Positions 1 through 6,862 of a DNA stretch of 64,000 bases are shown here, one piece after another; the stretch's first letter is position 1, and every line of letters begins with the position of its first letter. Origin of the DNA: Marasmitruncus massiliensis (GTDB lineage: Bacteria; Bacillota; Clostridia; Oscillospirales; Ruminococcaceae). Below the pieces are notes generated by a model that was not told the DNA's origin, searched no databases, and was given only the letters and a program-made list of their open reading frames with translations. The translations under genes were made by a program, and so were the position numbers. The stretch lies in NCBI RefSeq assembly GCF_900186535.1, contig NZ_FYDE01000004.1, positions 248,001-312,000 of the forward strand, written 5' to 3'.

Positions 1-1266
1 GGTACCGTTCGCTTCTCTTTTTAAAACTAGAGTTGGATTGCTCTTAATACTTTCTTCCCATCGCTTTACTAATCCCAGCACGTTGTCACTTAACTTCAAA
101 AGTCTTCGAGCGTATTCTTGTTTACTTCCACGCTCATTTTTAAGCATTTTGATCAACGGCTCCGCGCCACTTGTTTTCTTCATTTTAACATCAGCATTTT
201 TTCTTTCGCTTAACGTTCTTTTAATAGTGACAGTTTTCTTATCATAGTCGAAGTCACTAAATTTAAGAGCATATGCTTCGCCCGGCCTGATTCCTGTATA
301 TGCCATAATAGTAACCATTGTCTGGAGCATAGGCTTGTTGGACAGGCTATTAATTATCATGCTGACTTCTTCATATGTAAGCGCTTTATTTTTATCCTCA
401 ACATATTTTTTTGCAACAGGTTTGTAAATATCTTCCATAATGTTTTCAGACAGAAGCTTTTTTTTAACAGCGTATTTAATAACGCACTTAAGGTTGGTAT
501 ATACTTTGTTAATATGCTGTTGGGAATACATACTGGTTTTGCCACCTTTTGTGTATGTTTTGGATGTCCAGCTGTTTATGTATCGCCTTACAATATCTTC
601 GGTCAATTCACTGACATTATAATGTCCCAATTCTGCAATAATCGGCTTTGATAACAATACCTTGCCAGAGTATGCCCGTTCACTGCCAGCACCCTCAATG
701 GATAACAAATAATCGTTGTAGCATTTCTCAAAGCTCATTGTACTCGCAATGGCTTCCTGTGTTGTTTGAGGTTTTAACGTCACCCCATTCCTCATAAACT
801 CGTTATATGCTTGCCAAGCCAGTGCTTCCGTTTCAGCAGTCAAAATCTTTCGATTCCTTTTACCATTCTCGCTACAGCCCAAACTGATAGCTACCTGCCA
901 TTTTTTGCGGGTTTCATTGTAAAATACACTGCCTTCTCCCTGACCTCTGCGAGTCATACTCATAAACTCCCCTTCATCTAAATTCTCTATAGAGTAGGGG
1001 GAATGATAACGCTGTTCAAAGCCAAAGTCTGTAGGTCTTTTGTGAACATTTTCGTCTGTCTTGCCAAGAAGGAACAATGCAATTGAAACGGTGCGGAGTT
1101 TTGGCATCGCTTCTGAAATAGTACATAATATTTCGGATTCGATCATTGCATTTACCTCACAAACAGTACACCCTAAATACTTCGCGGCATCATCAATGCT
1201 TAAAAGCTGTTTCCCGGTTGCTTTTTCAATCTCGTTGGCTTTTGAAATGACTTCTGCTTCTAACAT
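1..1266 (-). CDS. Tyrosine recombinase/integrase, 3' end outside window
   Basis: The frame is open from an ATG at 1266 to the left edge (422 codons, no stop), so the C-terminus is missing. Residues 1-60 form an excisionase-like or HTH-like N-terminal stretch. Next is an AP2-like arm-binding segment (RGQGEGSVFY near residue 105), then a SAM-like core-binding domain, then the start of the catalytic domain with box I TGIRPGEAYAL (Arg327). The catalytic HxxR and Tyr would lie beyond the window. A weak AGAAGGG sits upstream of the ATG. The family integrates and excises mobile elements at att sites, often in tRNA genes. It reads outward towards the left edge, as expected for an integrase at an element end. 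It is probably the recombinase for the island ending at the split tRNA-Gln near 28.85 kb. Confidence 0.9.
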   Translation of the reverse strand, partial: MLEAEVISKANEIEKATGKQLLSIDDAAKYLGCTVCEVNAMIESEILCTISEAMPKLRTVSIALFLLGKTDENVHKRPTDFGFEQRYHSPYSIENLDEGEFMSMTRRGQGEGSVFYNETRKKWQVAISLGCSENGKRNRKILTAETEALAWQAYNEFMRNGVTLKPQTTQEAIASTMSFEKCYNDYLLSIEGAGSERAYSGKVLLSKPIIAELGHYNVSELTEDIVRRYINSWTSKTYTKGGKTSMYSQQHINKVYTNLKCVIKYAVKKKLLSENIMEDIYKPVAKKYVEDKNKALTYEEVSMIINSLSNKPMLQTMVTIMAYTGIRPGEAYALKFSDFDYDKKTVTIKRTLSERKNADVKMKKTSGAEPLIKMLKNERGSKQEYARRLLKLSDNVLGLVKRWEESIKSNPTLVLKREANGT

Positions 1267-1525
1267 AGTAGTAAACAAACCCTTCTAAAATTTATTTACC
1301 ACTAATACACAAACGTCTAAAAACACGTCTTGACCGAAATAGGGAACGTTGTTTGCACAAGATGTTTCGTTGTAAATAGGTTGCGGGTTATTGTCAGACA
1401 GTTGTTTTTCAATCTTTCATCGTTTCAATGTTTCTGTTAAAGCTGTTAATAAATTCTGAAAGGTTCTATATGTACAGTTCTTTCCCCAGAAAAAATAAGC
1501 CTTGGGGAAAACTCAATTTCTTTTT

Positions 1526-2126
1526 TCAACTAGTTCGAAAACTGTTGGATTTTAAAATCTGCGACAGCAACCCCCTATTTCTATTTTTTTTGAAAATCCC
1601 TGAAAATCGCCTGTTTTCCCAGATTTTTTCAAAAAAATCTCATTTCAGTTTGCGTTTTACTGCGATTAATGGAATTCAAAAACACTCGAAAACACCTCAA
1701 ATCATGCATTGTATTTAAATTGTCATCCAGAATTTTCCACAAAAACCGTATTTTTTTTTACTGGAAATCTTTTGGGGGACAGGGGAGCCCTCGCGACCGG
1801 TTCCGATTTTTTTCAACTAGTTAACAAAATGATGAAAAACCGACCCTGTAATCATTTGGTTTAAAGCAGGGGAATGCTTATTTTCTTCTCTCAACTAGTC
1901 CTGAAAATGTGGAAAATAAAAAAATTGGACAGATTTTAATCCGCCCAATTTCATATCCGGTTCTAAATCCACTTATCTTTTTCTCGTTTAAAATCATCCA
2001 GAAGAATAGTGAAGGTCCTGTAAACAGACTTCATTTTTCTTAACAAGGCTCTAAAAAGCATAAAAATCGACCTCTGCATAAAAATGATCCAGACAGCGGA
2101 ATGCTTCAATCCCACTCTCAACTAGT
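1526..2126. repeat. Four dispersed copies of TCAACTAGT
   Basis: The 9-mer TCAACTAGT occurs at 1526-1534, 1813-1821, 1891-1899 and 2118-2126, all in the same orientation. Each copy is preceded by a pyrimidine-rich tract and followed within a few bases by an A-rich tract. The last two copies also share GGAATGCTT about 20 bases upstream. Integrase arm sites, Xis sites or a partition/replication protein's binding sites would fit; which of these is unknown. Confidence 0.6.
1923..1952 (-). terminator. Terminator-like hairpin
   Basis: Imperfect stem AAATTGG/CCAATTT with an inner GATT/AATC pairing. On the minus strand it is followed by an uninterrupted T-run. No gene that it would terminate is recognisable immediately upstream. 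Confidence 0.45.
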
Positions 2127-2161
2127 CCGCAAAAAGACGAAAAATTGAAAATCAACAAAAT

Positions 2162-2183
2162 GGGCGAGCTGAAAAGCCCGCCC
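2162..2183 (-). terminator. Terminator after the small gene at 2192
   Basis: Stem GGGCG-A-GCT / AGC-C-CGCCC with a GAAA loop, followed on the minus strand by a T-rich stretch. It lies just 3' of the minus-strand gene ending at 2192. Confidence 0.7.
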
Positions 2184-2191
2184 GATTTTCT

Positions 2192-2389
2192 TTATTGCAT
2201 TTTACGGTTATTCCCTTTGTAAACGTCCCACCGAAGTGCTAACGCCTTCGTAATGATATCCAGTGCCTTCATGTCTGTCATGTATTGCCTGTCTGGCGGC
2301 ATTGAGACGTAGCAAATCACGATTTGCTGTGGTAGATACAGGCCATACACATTGTCACGCTGTGCAATCCCGATATTGTTTAAACGCAT
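2192..2389 (-). CDS. Small hypothetical protein, 65 aa
   Basis: An open frame of 65 codons that begins MRLNNIGIAQ and ends in a basic tail. A GGAGG-like sequence lies just upstream of the ATG. I do not recognise the family. It is downstream of another small minus-strand gene with a 12-base gap, so the two are probably co-transcribed and end at the 2162-2183 hairpin. A small accessory protein of the mobile element is the only reasonable description. Confidence 0.5.
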   Translation of the reverse strand: MRLNNIGIAQRDNVYGLYLPQQIVICYVSMPPDRQYMTDMKALDIITKALALRWDVYKGNNRKMQ

Positions 2390-2401
2390 ACAAATTACCT
2401 C

Positions 2402-2578
2402 CTATATTTCACGTATGATGTTGCCGGCGTTATCGCAGGCATTGATGAATGTGTTCAAAAAATAATCCTTTGAGAGTTCGTCCACGTTGTCAAGGTAAAC
2501 GTCTGTTTTGAAACGCCTGATAATTTCTCCTGTTGCTTCATCTTCCAGCTGAAAAAAAAGATTAAGCATTGCGCGCAT
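2402..2578 (-). CDS. Small acidic hypothetical protein, 58 aa
   Basis: I chose the ATG at 2578 (MRAMLNLFFQ) because GGAGG sits 7 bases upstream of it at 2586-2591. An upstream TTG at 2602 has no comparable site. The protein is acidic, with the pattern of a short alpha/beta protein, and no recognised motif. It sits at the head of a two-gene unit with the 65-aa gene. Function unknown. Confidence 0.5.
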   Translation of the reverse strand: MRAMLNLFFQLEDEATGEIIRRFKTDVYLDNVDELSKDYFLNTFINACDNAGNIIREI

Positions 2579-2779
2579 GCTGTATGCCTCCTTCCCGATC
2601 AAATTTCCAGTGATAAAAGATACCTCCCTTCTTTTTTTTATATCTTAATATCACTTGAAAGCAGTTTTTAAGGCTTCATTCTAGACTGGCAGAGGGCAAA
2701 TAACTTTAACGGGCGTAGCCCTTGATTGCTAGCCACCCCTAAATGAGGTTGGTACGGTCTGGCACACGCGAAGAGCGTT

Positions 2780-3235
2780 TTACTTGCTACCCGTGAACGG
2801 GTTCTCTTCCTCCAGTGTCAGCTGACCATTAAGCTCATCTTCTTTGAGTTGCTTTGCGATATATTCTTGTATCTTTTCCGCATTCTTTCCTACCGTATCC
2901 ACATAGTACCCCCTACACCAGAATTCTCTGTTTCGATATTTGAATCTCATATTGCCCCACTTTTCATATATCATCAGGCTGCTCTTTCCTTTTAGAAAGC
3001 CCATGAAACTACTTACACTCATTTTAGGCGGTATTTCTACCAGCATGTGTATCTGGTCTGGGCATACTTCTGCCTCTATGATATTTACACCTTTCCATTG
3101 GCATAATTCCCTCAATATTGCTCCTATTTCCAGACGTTTCTCTCCATAAAATACTTTGCGTCTGTATTTTGGTGCCCATACTTTGTGATATTTGCAGTTC
3201 CATGTTGTGTGTGATAGACTATGACTGTCATTCAC
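2780..3235 (-). CDS. tnpA: IS200-type TnpA transposase with altered HUH motif
   Basis: At 151 aa it has the usual IS200 TnpA length. The family signatures are present: WNCKYH near the start, EIPPKMSVSSFMGFLKGKSS in the middle, then REFWCRGYYVDTVGKN, with the presumed nucleophile Tyr125 in EYIAKQ. These enzymes cut and rejoin single-stranded DNA at the element ends. The metal-binding motif is normally His-hydrophobic-His (usually DHIH or DHVH); here it reads Asp60-Gln61-Ile62-His63, so the first His is replaced by Gln (codon CAG). The reading frame is otherwise intact. Either the copy is catalytically weakened or this subfamily tolerates Gln. Confidence 0.9.
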   Translation of the reverse strand: MNDSHSLSHTTWNCKYHKVWAPKYRRKVFYGEKRLEIGAILRELCQWKGVNIIEAEVCPDQIHMLVEIPPKMSVSSFMGFLKGKSSLMIYEKWGNMRFKYRNREFWCRGYYVDTVGKNAEKIQEYIAKQLKEDELNGQLTLEEENPFTGSK

Positions 3236-3245
3236 TTTGACTGAC

Positions 3246-3303
3246 CTCCTTTTGATGTCCCTTGCAGTTGCCAGACCGCAAGTTTATCCTACATCAAAAG
3301 GAG
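3246..3303 (+). terminator. IS200 5'-end hairpin/terminator
   Basis: The 13-bp arms CTCCTTTTGATGT (3246-3258) and ACATCAAAAGGAG (3291-3303) match perfectly around a 32-base loop, and seven T follow on the plus strand. In IS200 elements a hairpin here shields the transposase gene from outside transcription. Confidence 0.8.
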
Positions 3304-3340
3304 TTTTTTTGTCATGTCTCATCGCTAAAGCTCCACTGAA

Positions 3341-3363
3341 CCCCGCGACTATCGCGGGGTTTT
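3341..3363 (+). terminator. Hairpin terminator
   Basis: CCCCGCG/CGCGGGG stem with a 5-base loop followed by TTTT on the plus strand. It lies between the IS200 end and the next minus-strand gene. Confidence 0.55.
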
Positions 3364-3373
3364 CATATACAAA

Positions 3374-3402
3374 AAAGACCCGCCGTGAAAGGCGGGTCTT
3401 TA
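3374..3402 (-). terminator. Terminator of the 3417-3887 gene
   Basis: GACCCGCC/GGCGGGTC stem flanked by A-run and T-run. On the minus strand it is followed by TTTTTT directly after the stop of the adjacent gene. Confidence 0.8.
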
Positions 3403-3416
3403 AAGCTTTAATAGTA

Positions 3417-3887
3417 TTACACGGATTCTTCTGTTACTTCAACCCCTTCGCAAATAGCAATCTTTCCTTTTCCGTCTAAATAAGCCCCTCCGCATATTCC
3501 CCCAAACTCCAATAAAGCTTTGAGCCTGCTCTCTGAAATATTGGTTCTGGCAAACCTGCTGTTTACCACTTCATAAACAGTCTCTTTTCCCTTATGCACT
3601 CCGACGAGCACATAAATCATGTAGACAGCGGAACTGGACAGCACCAAAGGGCGCAAGCCGTTAATGCCTGTTTTAACCATGATATTGCAGGTGTGAAAGC
3701 CTTTCTCATCTAACTGCAAGGAACCGCCCGCATCCAGCGTAAACCCATAAACTCTTTCCTGCGAGCGGAGCATGTCTTTAATCTGTTTCTCGGTATAGCC
3801 CATAATTTCTTTTGTCTCCGAAATATAGACCTCATAGCCCACCGTCCGTTTTCCTAAGTCTACCCGATTGATTAAATATTTTGCCAT
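3417..3887 (-). CDS. Hypothetical protein, 156 aa
   Basis: The start is the ATG at 3887 (MAKYLINRVD), with AGGGG 8 bases upstream. It is a soluble alpha/beta protein with no transmembrane segment or signal peptide. I do not recognise the domain. It is preceded by a long leader (3888-4335) that resembles another leader in this island and is followed by a clear terminator, so it is a single-gene transcription unit. Part of the mobile element's cargo; function unknown. Confidence 0.65.
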   Translation of the reverse strand: MAKYLINRVDLGKRTVGYEVYISETKEIMGYTEKQIKDMLRSQERVYGFTLDAGGSLQLDEKGFHTCNIMVKTGINGLRPLVLSSSAVYMIYVLVGVHKGKETVYEVVNSRFARTNISESRLKALLEFGGICGGAYLDGKGKIAICEGVEVTEESV

Positions 3888-4335
3888 GTCATAAGCCCCT
3901 TTCAATGTGTTGATTTATTCCCTGAAACACATCATAACGCTGAACAGAGCGTAAAGGCTATTGACGGTATGAAAGGTGTTCAAGCAGAAATTATAGGGAA
4001 GATATCCTATGTTTCCGGTTCTCTTATAAACTCATTTGACACCCAATATCTATTTAAAATTTGGAATCAATTCTGGAGCCCCTGGGAACCTCCAGAACCC
4101 ACTTCCTTTACTCATCAATAACTAACACTACTTCGGCTACAAAACTCGGAATTACCAGGCTGGGACTTGTTGTGGATTAATTCTCTCTTTTTCTTTAGAA
4201 ATCCAATTTTTAAGACCTAATCTGACTTTCTGATTTTGGCAGTGCACTTCCAAGAATTATTGAATAGGACAGTTCTCCATAACAACAAAGGGCTCCCAAA
4301 ATATTTTGGGAGCCCTTTGTTTAATTTATTTTTGC
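3888..4335. other. Gene-free leader with island-repeated sequence
   Basis: No gene seen. About 4060-4270 is a diverged copy of 6290-6490. It includes GGCAGTGCACTTCCAA (4238-4253) and, next to it, a TCTGACTTTCT box. Each copy lies 5' of a minus-strand gene, so it may be a shared promoter/leader region. Confidence 0.5.
4287..4318. terminator. Bidirectional terminator
   Basis: AAAGGGCTCCCAAAA / TTTTGGGAGCCCTTT stem followed by T-rich sequence in both directions, just 3' of the minus-strand gene ending at 4336. Confidence 0.85.
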
Positions 4336-4839
4336 TTATCCGTAAATTGCGTTGTTCCAGCCACCACCAGCTTTAGTCTCACCAGTTCCTTCTCCAATTG
4401 GTGTTCTACCTGTTTCACCAGGGGAAGTATTACCCGGCTTTGATGAGCTGTTGCTTGCTGGTTTACTTGCTGTGCCTTGCTGCGCATCCTTTATAGCCTG
4501 CTGCTCTTTTGATAAACTGCTGTTCTGAGGCTGGCTTTCTGCAACAGGGGCCATGGCAGTTACGGCCTCCTGATTATATAGAACATCCTCCTGTAATTCA
4601 GATAGGGAAGAGGATAGCTGATCACGCTTTTGGGCTTCTGTCTCTAATTTCTGCTGGGTGGATTCTAGATCAGAGGAAAGCTGCTGTGCATTCGATTGGA
4701 TGCTTTCCAGCTTGCTATGTAAATCATTTAAACTCTGATTTAATATGTTGATCTGCTGGAACAGATAGAAACTTACTATGAGACTGCTTGCCAATAAACA
4801 GGCCAGCACGATATTGAAAATGAGAGATTTATTCTTCAT
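4336..4839 (-). CDS. Membrane-anchored coiled-coil protein with IYG tail
   Basis: 167 aa. Residues 5-30 form one hydrophobic N-terminal segment (signal anchor). About residues 30-95 are a heptad-rich coiled coil dense in Gln/Ser/Leu. A low-complexity Ser/Gln/Pro/Gly linker follows and ends in GGGWNNAIYG. The start ATG has GGAG 8 bases upstream. The tail (SKEQQAI, SKPAS, GET..., IYG end) is shared with the neighbouring 4862-5362 protein and with the 6863-8401 lipoprotein. A surface location is inferred, with the coiled coil and tail outside the membrane. It is second in a two-gene unit with its paralogue, 22 bases apart, and ends at the 4287-4318 terminator. Function unknown. Confidence 0.75.
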   Translation of the reverse strand: MKNKSLIFNIVLACLLASSLIVSFYLFQQINILNQSLNDLHSKLESIQSNAQQLSSDLESTQQKLETEAQKRDQLSSSLSELQEDVLYNQEAVTAMAPVAESQPQNSSLSKEQQAIKDAQQGTASKPASNSSSKPGNTSPGETGRTPIGEGTGETKAGGGWNNAIYG

Positions 4840-4861
4840 CTGAATGTCTCCTTAATCAAAC

Positions 4862-5362
4862 TTAACCATATATTGAGCTGTCTACACCATAACCTTTAGT
4901 CTTACCAGTTTCTTTTTTATCTGCTGGTTTTAACTCGTCCCAACTAGTATGAATCTTTGGACTGTTGCTTGCTGGTTTACTTGCTGTGCCTTGCTGGGCA
5001 TCCTTTATCGCTTGTTGCTCCTTTGATGGGCTGCTGGTCTGAGATTGACTTTCTGTTACAGGAGCTATTGCGGAGACAACATCTTCATTAGCTGCCTCTA
5101 AATCATCTAAGTCCTTTTCTTGATTTACAATACCGTTTTCTAAATCAGATAAACTTAGTTTGCTTTCTTCAAGCCGATCTTTTATTTTGTTGACCTGAAT
5201 ACTTGCATTTACAATAGAAATTTGAGTCTGCTGAATGGTTTTATGTAAAGAGGAGACTTGATTATATAAATATCCTGTTAGACTTATACTTAAAACCGCC
5301 CCAACTGCTAAAATAACATATATTCTAATTTTCGTTTTGCTTCGGTTCTCCGTTTCCTGCAT
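4862..5362 (-). CDS. Membrane-anchored coiled-coil protein with IYG tail (paralogue)
   Basis: 166 aa. A basic N-terminus is followed by one hydrophobic segment (about residues 15-35), a coiled coil (about 38-95), and a Ser/Gln/Lys-rich tail ending KGYGVDSSIYG. SKEQQAIKDAQQGTASKPAS is identical in the downstream gene, whereas the anchor and coiled coil have diverged. This suggests a duplicated gene under constraint in its C-terminus. AGGAGG lies 10 bases upstream of the chosen ATG; a TTG at 5368, only 4 bases after it, is less likely. Role unknown. Confidence 0.72.
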   Translation of the reverse strand: MQETENRSKTKIRIYVILAVGAVLSISLTGYLYNQVSSLHKTIQQTQISIVNASIQVNKIKDRLEESKLSLSDLENGIVNQEKDLDDLEAANEDVVSAIAPVTESQSQTSSPSKEQQAIKDAQQGTASKPASNSPKIHTSWDELKPADKKETGKTKGYGVDSSIYG

Positions 5363-5496
5363 ACTCAATGTTCCTCCTACTTTGTGTCGTTTTATAGTAC
5401 AATAGTACCGCCAATAGAATTCAAATGCAATTCAAAGTTTTACAATTAATAAGAATTTGCAATAGAGGAGGGGAAAGTGGTCAAAAGTCAAATAAG

Positions 5497-5526
5497 AATC
5501 CCCCTCACAAATTTGTGAGGGGGATT
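5497..5526. terminator. Bidirectional terminator
   Basis: Perfect palindrome with arms AATCCCCCTCACAAA / TTTGTGAGGGGGATT immediately 3' of the lipoprotein gene ending at 5542. Confidence 0.85.
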
Positions 5527-5541
5527 TCCAACTTTACAAGG

Positions 5542-6204
5542 TTAATACTGATTTACTTGCATCGTAGGTGCTACAACCTCTGTCGAATAGTCGCATGTGA
5601 CGATGTATTCACTTACATTGCCTTCCCTTTCCTGTACATTTTCATCAATAGTCATTGTTACAGGAATATTGGCTTTGTTATCAGTCCAATTGGGAATAGA
5701 CGATGTGTCAGCTGGTGTAATCGTCCATACGAAAGTTGATGCCCCTTTCTGCTTAAACTTCATTACAGAGCCTAAGTCAGTGTAATCAACAAGCATCCCT
5801 GCTTCTTTTGCTTGCTCGATGTTTGCATACATAGCATCAGCCGTTTTCAGCTGACTCGCAGTGTTAGTCATTTTAATTGGATTACCCTGTGGGTCTACAT
5901 ATCTGACTGTGATAGTCGAATATCCCGGAGTGAATGATGTGTCAGTCTCAACTGAATCGACCGCTGTGGTGCTGTTCGAAGCTGTTTCAGCCGATTCACT
6001 CTTAGATTCTACTTCCGATGAAGTCGCTTCTTCACTGGACGAAGAATCTGATTCGCTGGATTCCACTGCAACATTATTCGTTTTCGATGAACTTTCTGAA
6101 ACTGAAGATGTATCGGCATTAACTGATTTTGATTCTTCGCTTGAGCATGCAACAAAAGCTCCTGCAATTATTGCTGCTGATAATAGTGCCATGATCTTTT
6201 TCAT
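5542..6204 (-). CDS. Secreted lipoprotein, Ser/Glu-rich
   Basis: 220 aa. The signal peptide ends in the lipobox FVAC (Cys20), so the mature protein should be lipidated on the outer face of the membrane. Residues 21-90 are a low-complexity Ser/Glu linker. Residues 95-220 form a compact domain of beta-strand character that begins TITVRYVDPQGNPI and ends MQVNQY. It lacks the IYG tail of its neighbours. It has its own promoter (TTGACA-N17-TATGAT, 6261-6289) and terminator. The C-terminal domain resembles small ligand- or peptidoglycan-binding modules only in general style; I cannot name a family. Confidence 0.75.
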   Translation of the reverse strand: MKKIMALLSAAIIAGAFVACSSEESKSVNADTSSVSESSSKTNNVAVESSESDSSSSEEATSSEVESKSESAETASNSTTAVDSVETDTSFTPGYSTITVRYVDPQGNPIKMTNTASQLKTADAMYANIEQAKEAGMLVDYTDLGSVMKFKQKGASTFVWTITPADTSSIPNWTDNKANIPVTMTIDENVQEREGNVSEYIVTCDYSTEVVAPTMQVNQY

Positions 6205-6260
6205 TTTTTCTGTCCTTTCTTAACCGTCGAAATAAAGGCATTTAATTTAGACATAAAATA

Positions 6261-6289
6261 ATCATATACTTCTATTTCATATATGTCAA
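6261..6289 (-). promoter_or_regulatory. Sigma-A promoter of the 5542-6204 lipoprotein
   Basis: On the minus strand TTGACA (6284-6289) is followed after exactly 17 bases by TATGAT (6261-6266). This is about 57 bases upstream of the lipoprotein ATG. Confidence 0.7.
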
Positions 6290-6573
6290 CACTGATTGGC
6301 TGATATTGGGAGCCTCTGGATTCCCTATCTCTTACCTACCAATATCCAAACATTACTCCAGCCATGAAACCCCGAATTTCCCCCTTGGAGCTTGCTGTGG
6401 CTTAATTCATACTTTTTATTGAGAAATCCAAATCTGACTTTCTAATTTCGGCAGTGCACTTCCAAAATTATTAAATAGGATAGTTCGCCAACAATTATTA
6501 CCAATATATGGAAATAACAACTTGATAAATCCCATAACAAAAGCCCCACTGATGTGAGGTCTTTGTTGGGTAC
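6290..6573. other. Gene-free stretch with island-repeated sequence
   Basis: About 6290-6490 is the diverged second copy of 4060-4270 (shared blocks include GGCAGTGCACTTCCAA at 6450-6465). No gene seen. Confidence 0.5.
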
Positions 6574-6738
6574 TTATGATAAATCTTGTACATTCACGTT
6601 TGGAATGTAGAATTTCTTTGTTTGTGTAAATGCTGTATGTAATACTATTCCATCTACTATCATTAAATCACCTGCTTTTTTACCTATAACTATTGCTTTC
6701 CCTTTTGGGAATTGTATCTCTATTTTTGTTATACTCAA
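6574..6738 (-). CDS. Small protein, 54 aa, TTG start
   Basis: A short minus-strand frame with a TTG start at 6738. AAGGTGG lies 9 bases upstream. It encodes a 54-residue protein beginning with Ser-Ile-Thr-Lys-Ile-Glu and ending NVNVQDLS. Its composition alternates beta-strand-like hydrophobics with Lys/Gly, as in a small beta-rich protein. An inverted repeat (CTCAAGCT/AGCTTGAG) spans the ribosome binding site and start, which could control translation. It sits between the IYG-tail lipoprotein and the leader repeat. Family unknown. Confidence 0.45.
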   Translation of the reverse strand: MSITKIEIQFPKGKAIVIGKKAGDLMIVDGIVLHTAFTQTKKFYIPNVNVQDLS

Positions 6739-6820
6739 GCTGTCTTACCACCTTATTACTATAATAGCTTGAGTATATCATTTTTAATTTACTTTTATAT
6801 CTTATACTGCTAAAAAATAA

Positions 6821-6843
6821 GACTCCCAAAATATTTGGGAGCC
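6821..6843 (-). terminator. Terminator of the 6863-8401 gene
   Basis: CTCCCAAA/TTTGGGAG stem. On the minus strand it is followed by a T-run directly after the lipoprotein stop codon. It resembles the 4287 terminator. Confidence 0.75.
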
Positions 6844-6862
6844 TTAAGCCTGTTTTTATTGC

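Larger units (their letters stand above)
1267..2191. other. Long non-coding region upstream of the integrase
   Basis: About 0.9 kb with no convincing gene on either strand. It is rich in A/T runs and contains four copies of the 9-mer TCAACTAGT plus two terminator-like hairpins, listed separately. Its position next to the integrase makes a recombination or regulatory role plausible, but nothing more is visible. Confidence 0.6.
2690..3305 (-). mobile_element. IS200-like element (IS200/IS605 family)
   Basis: One single-stranded-type transposase gene is flanked by structured ends and lacks terminal inverted repeats. The 5' side has a long hairpin (3246-3303). The 3' side has AGGGCTACGCCC-type palindromic sequence near 2710-2735. 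CGGTCTGGC at about 2756 and its complement at about 3271 are subterminal. The exact tips cannot be fixed by eye, so these coordinates are approximate. No TnpB/accessory gene is present, as in IS200 proper. Confidence 0.75.

Noticed and set aside
1428-1718. Plus-strand frame of 96 codons in the non-coding region near the integrase
   Set aside because: Phe/Lys-rich translation of A/T runs, no ribosome site, and it runs through a TCAACTAGT repeat copy.
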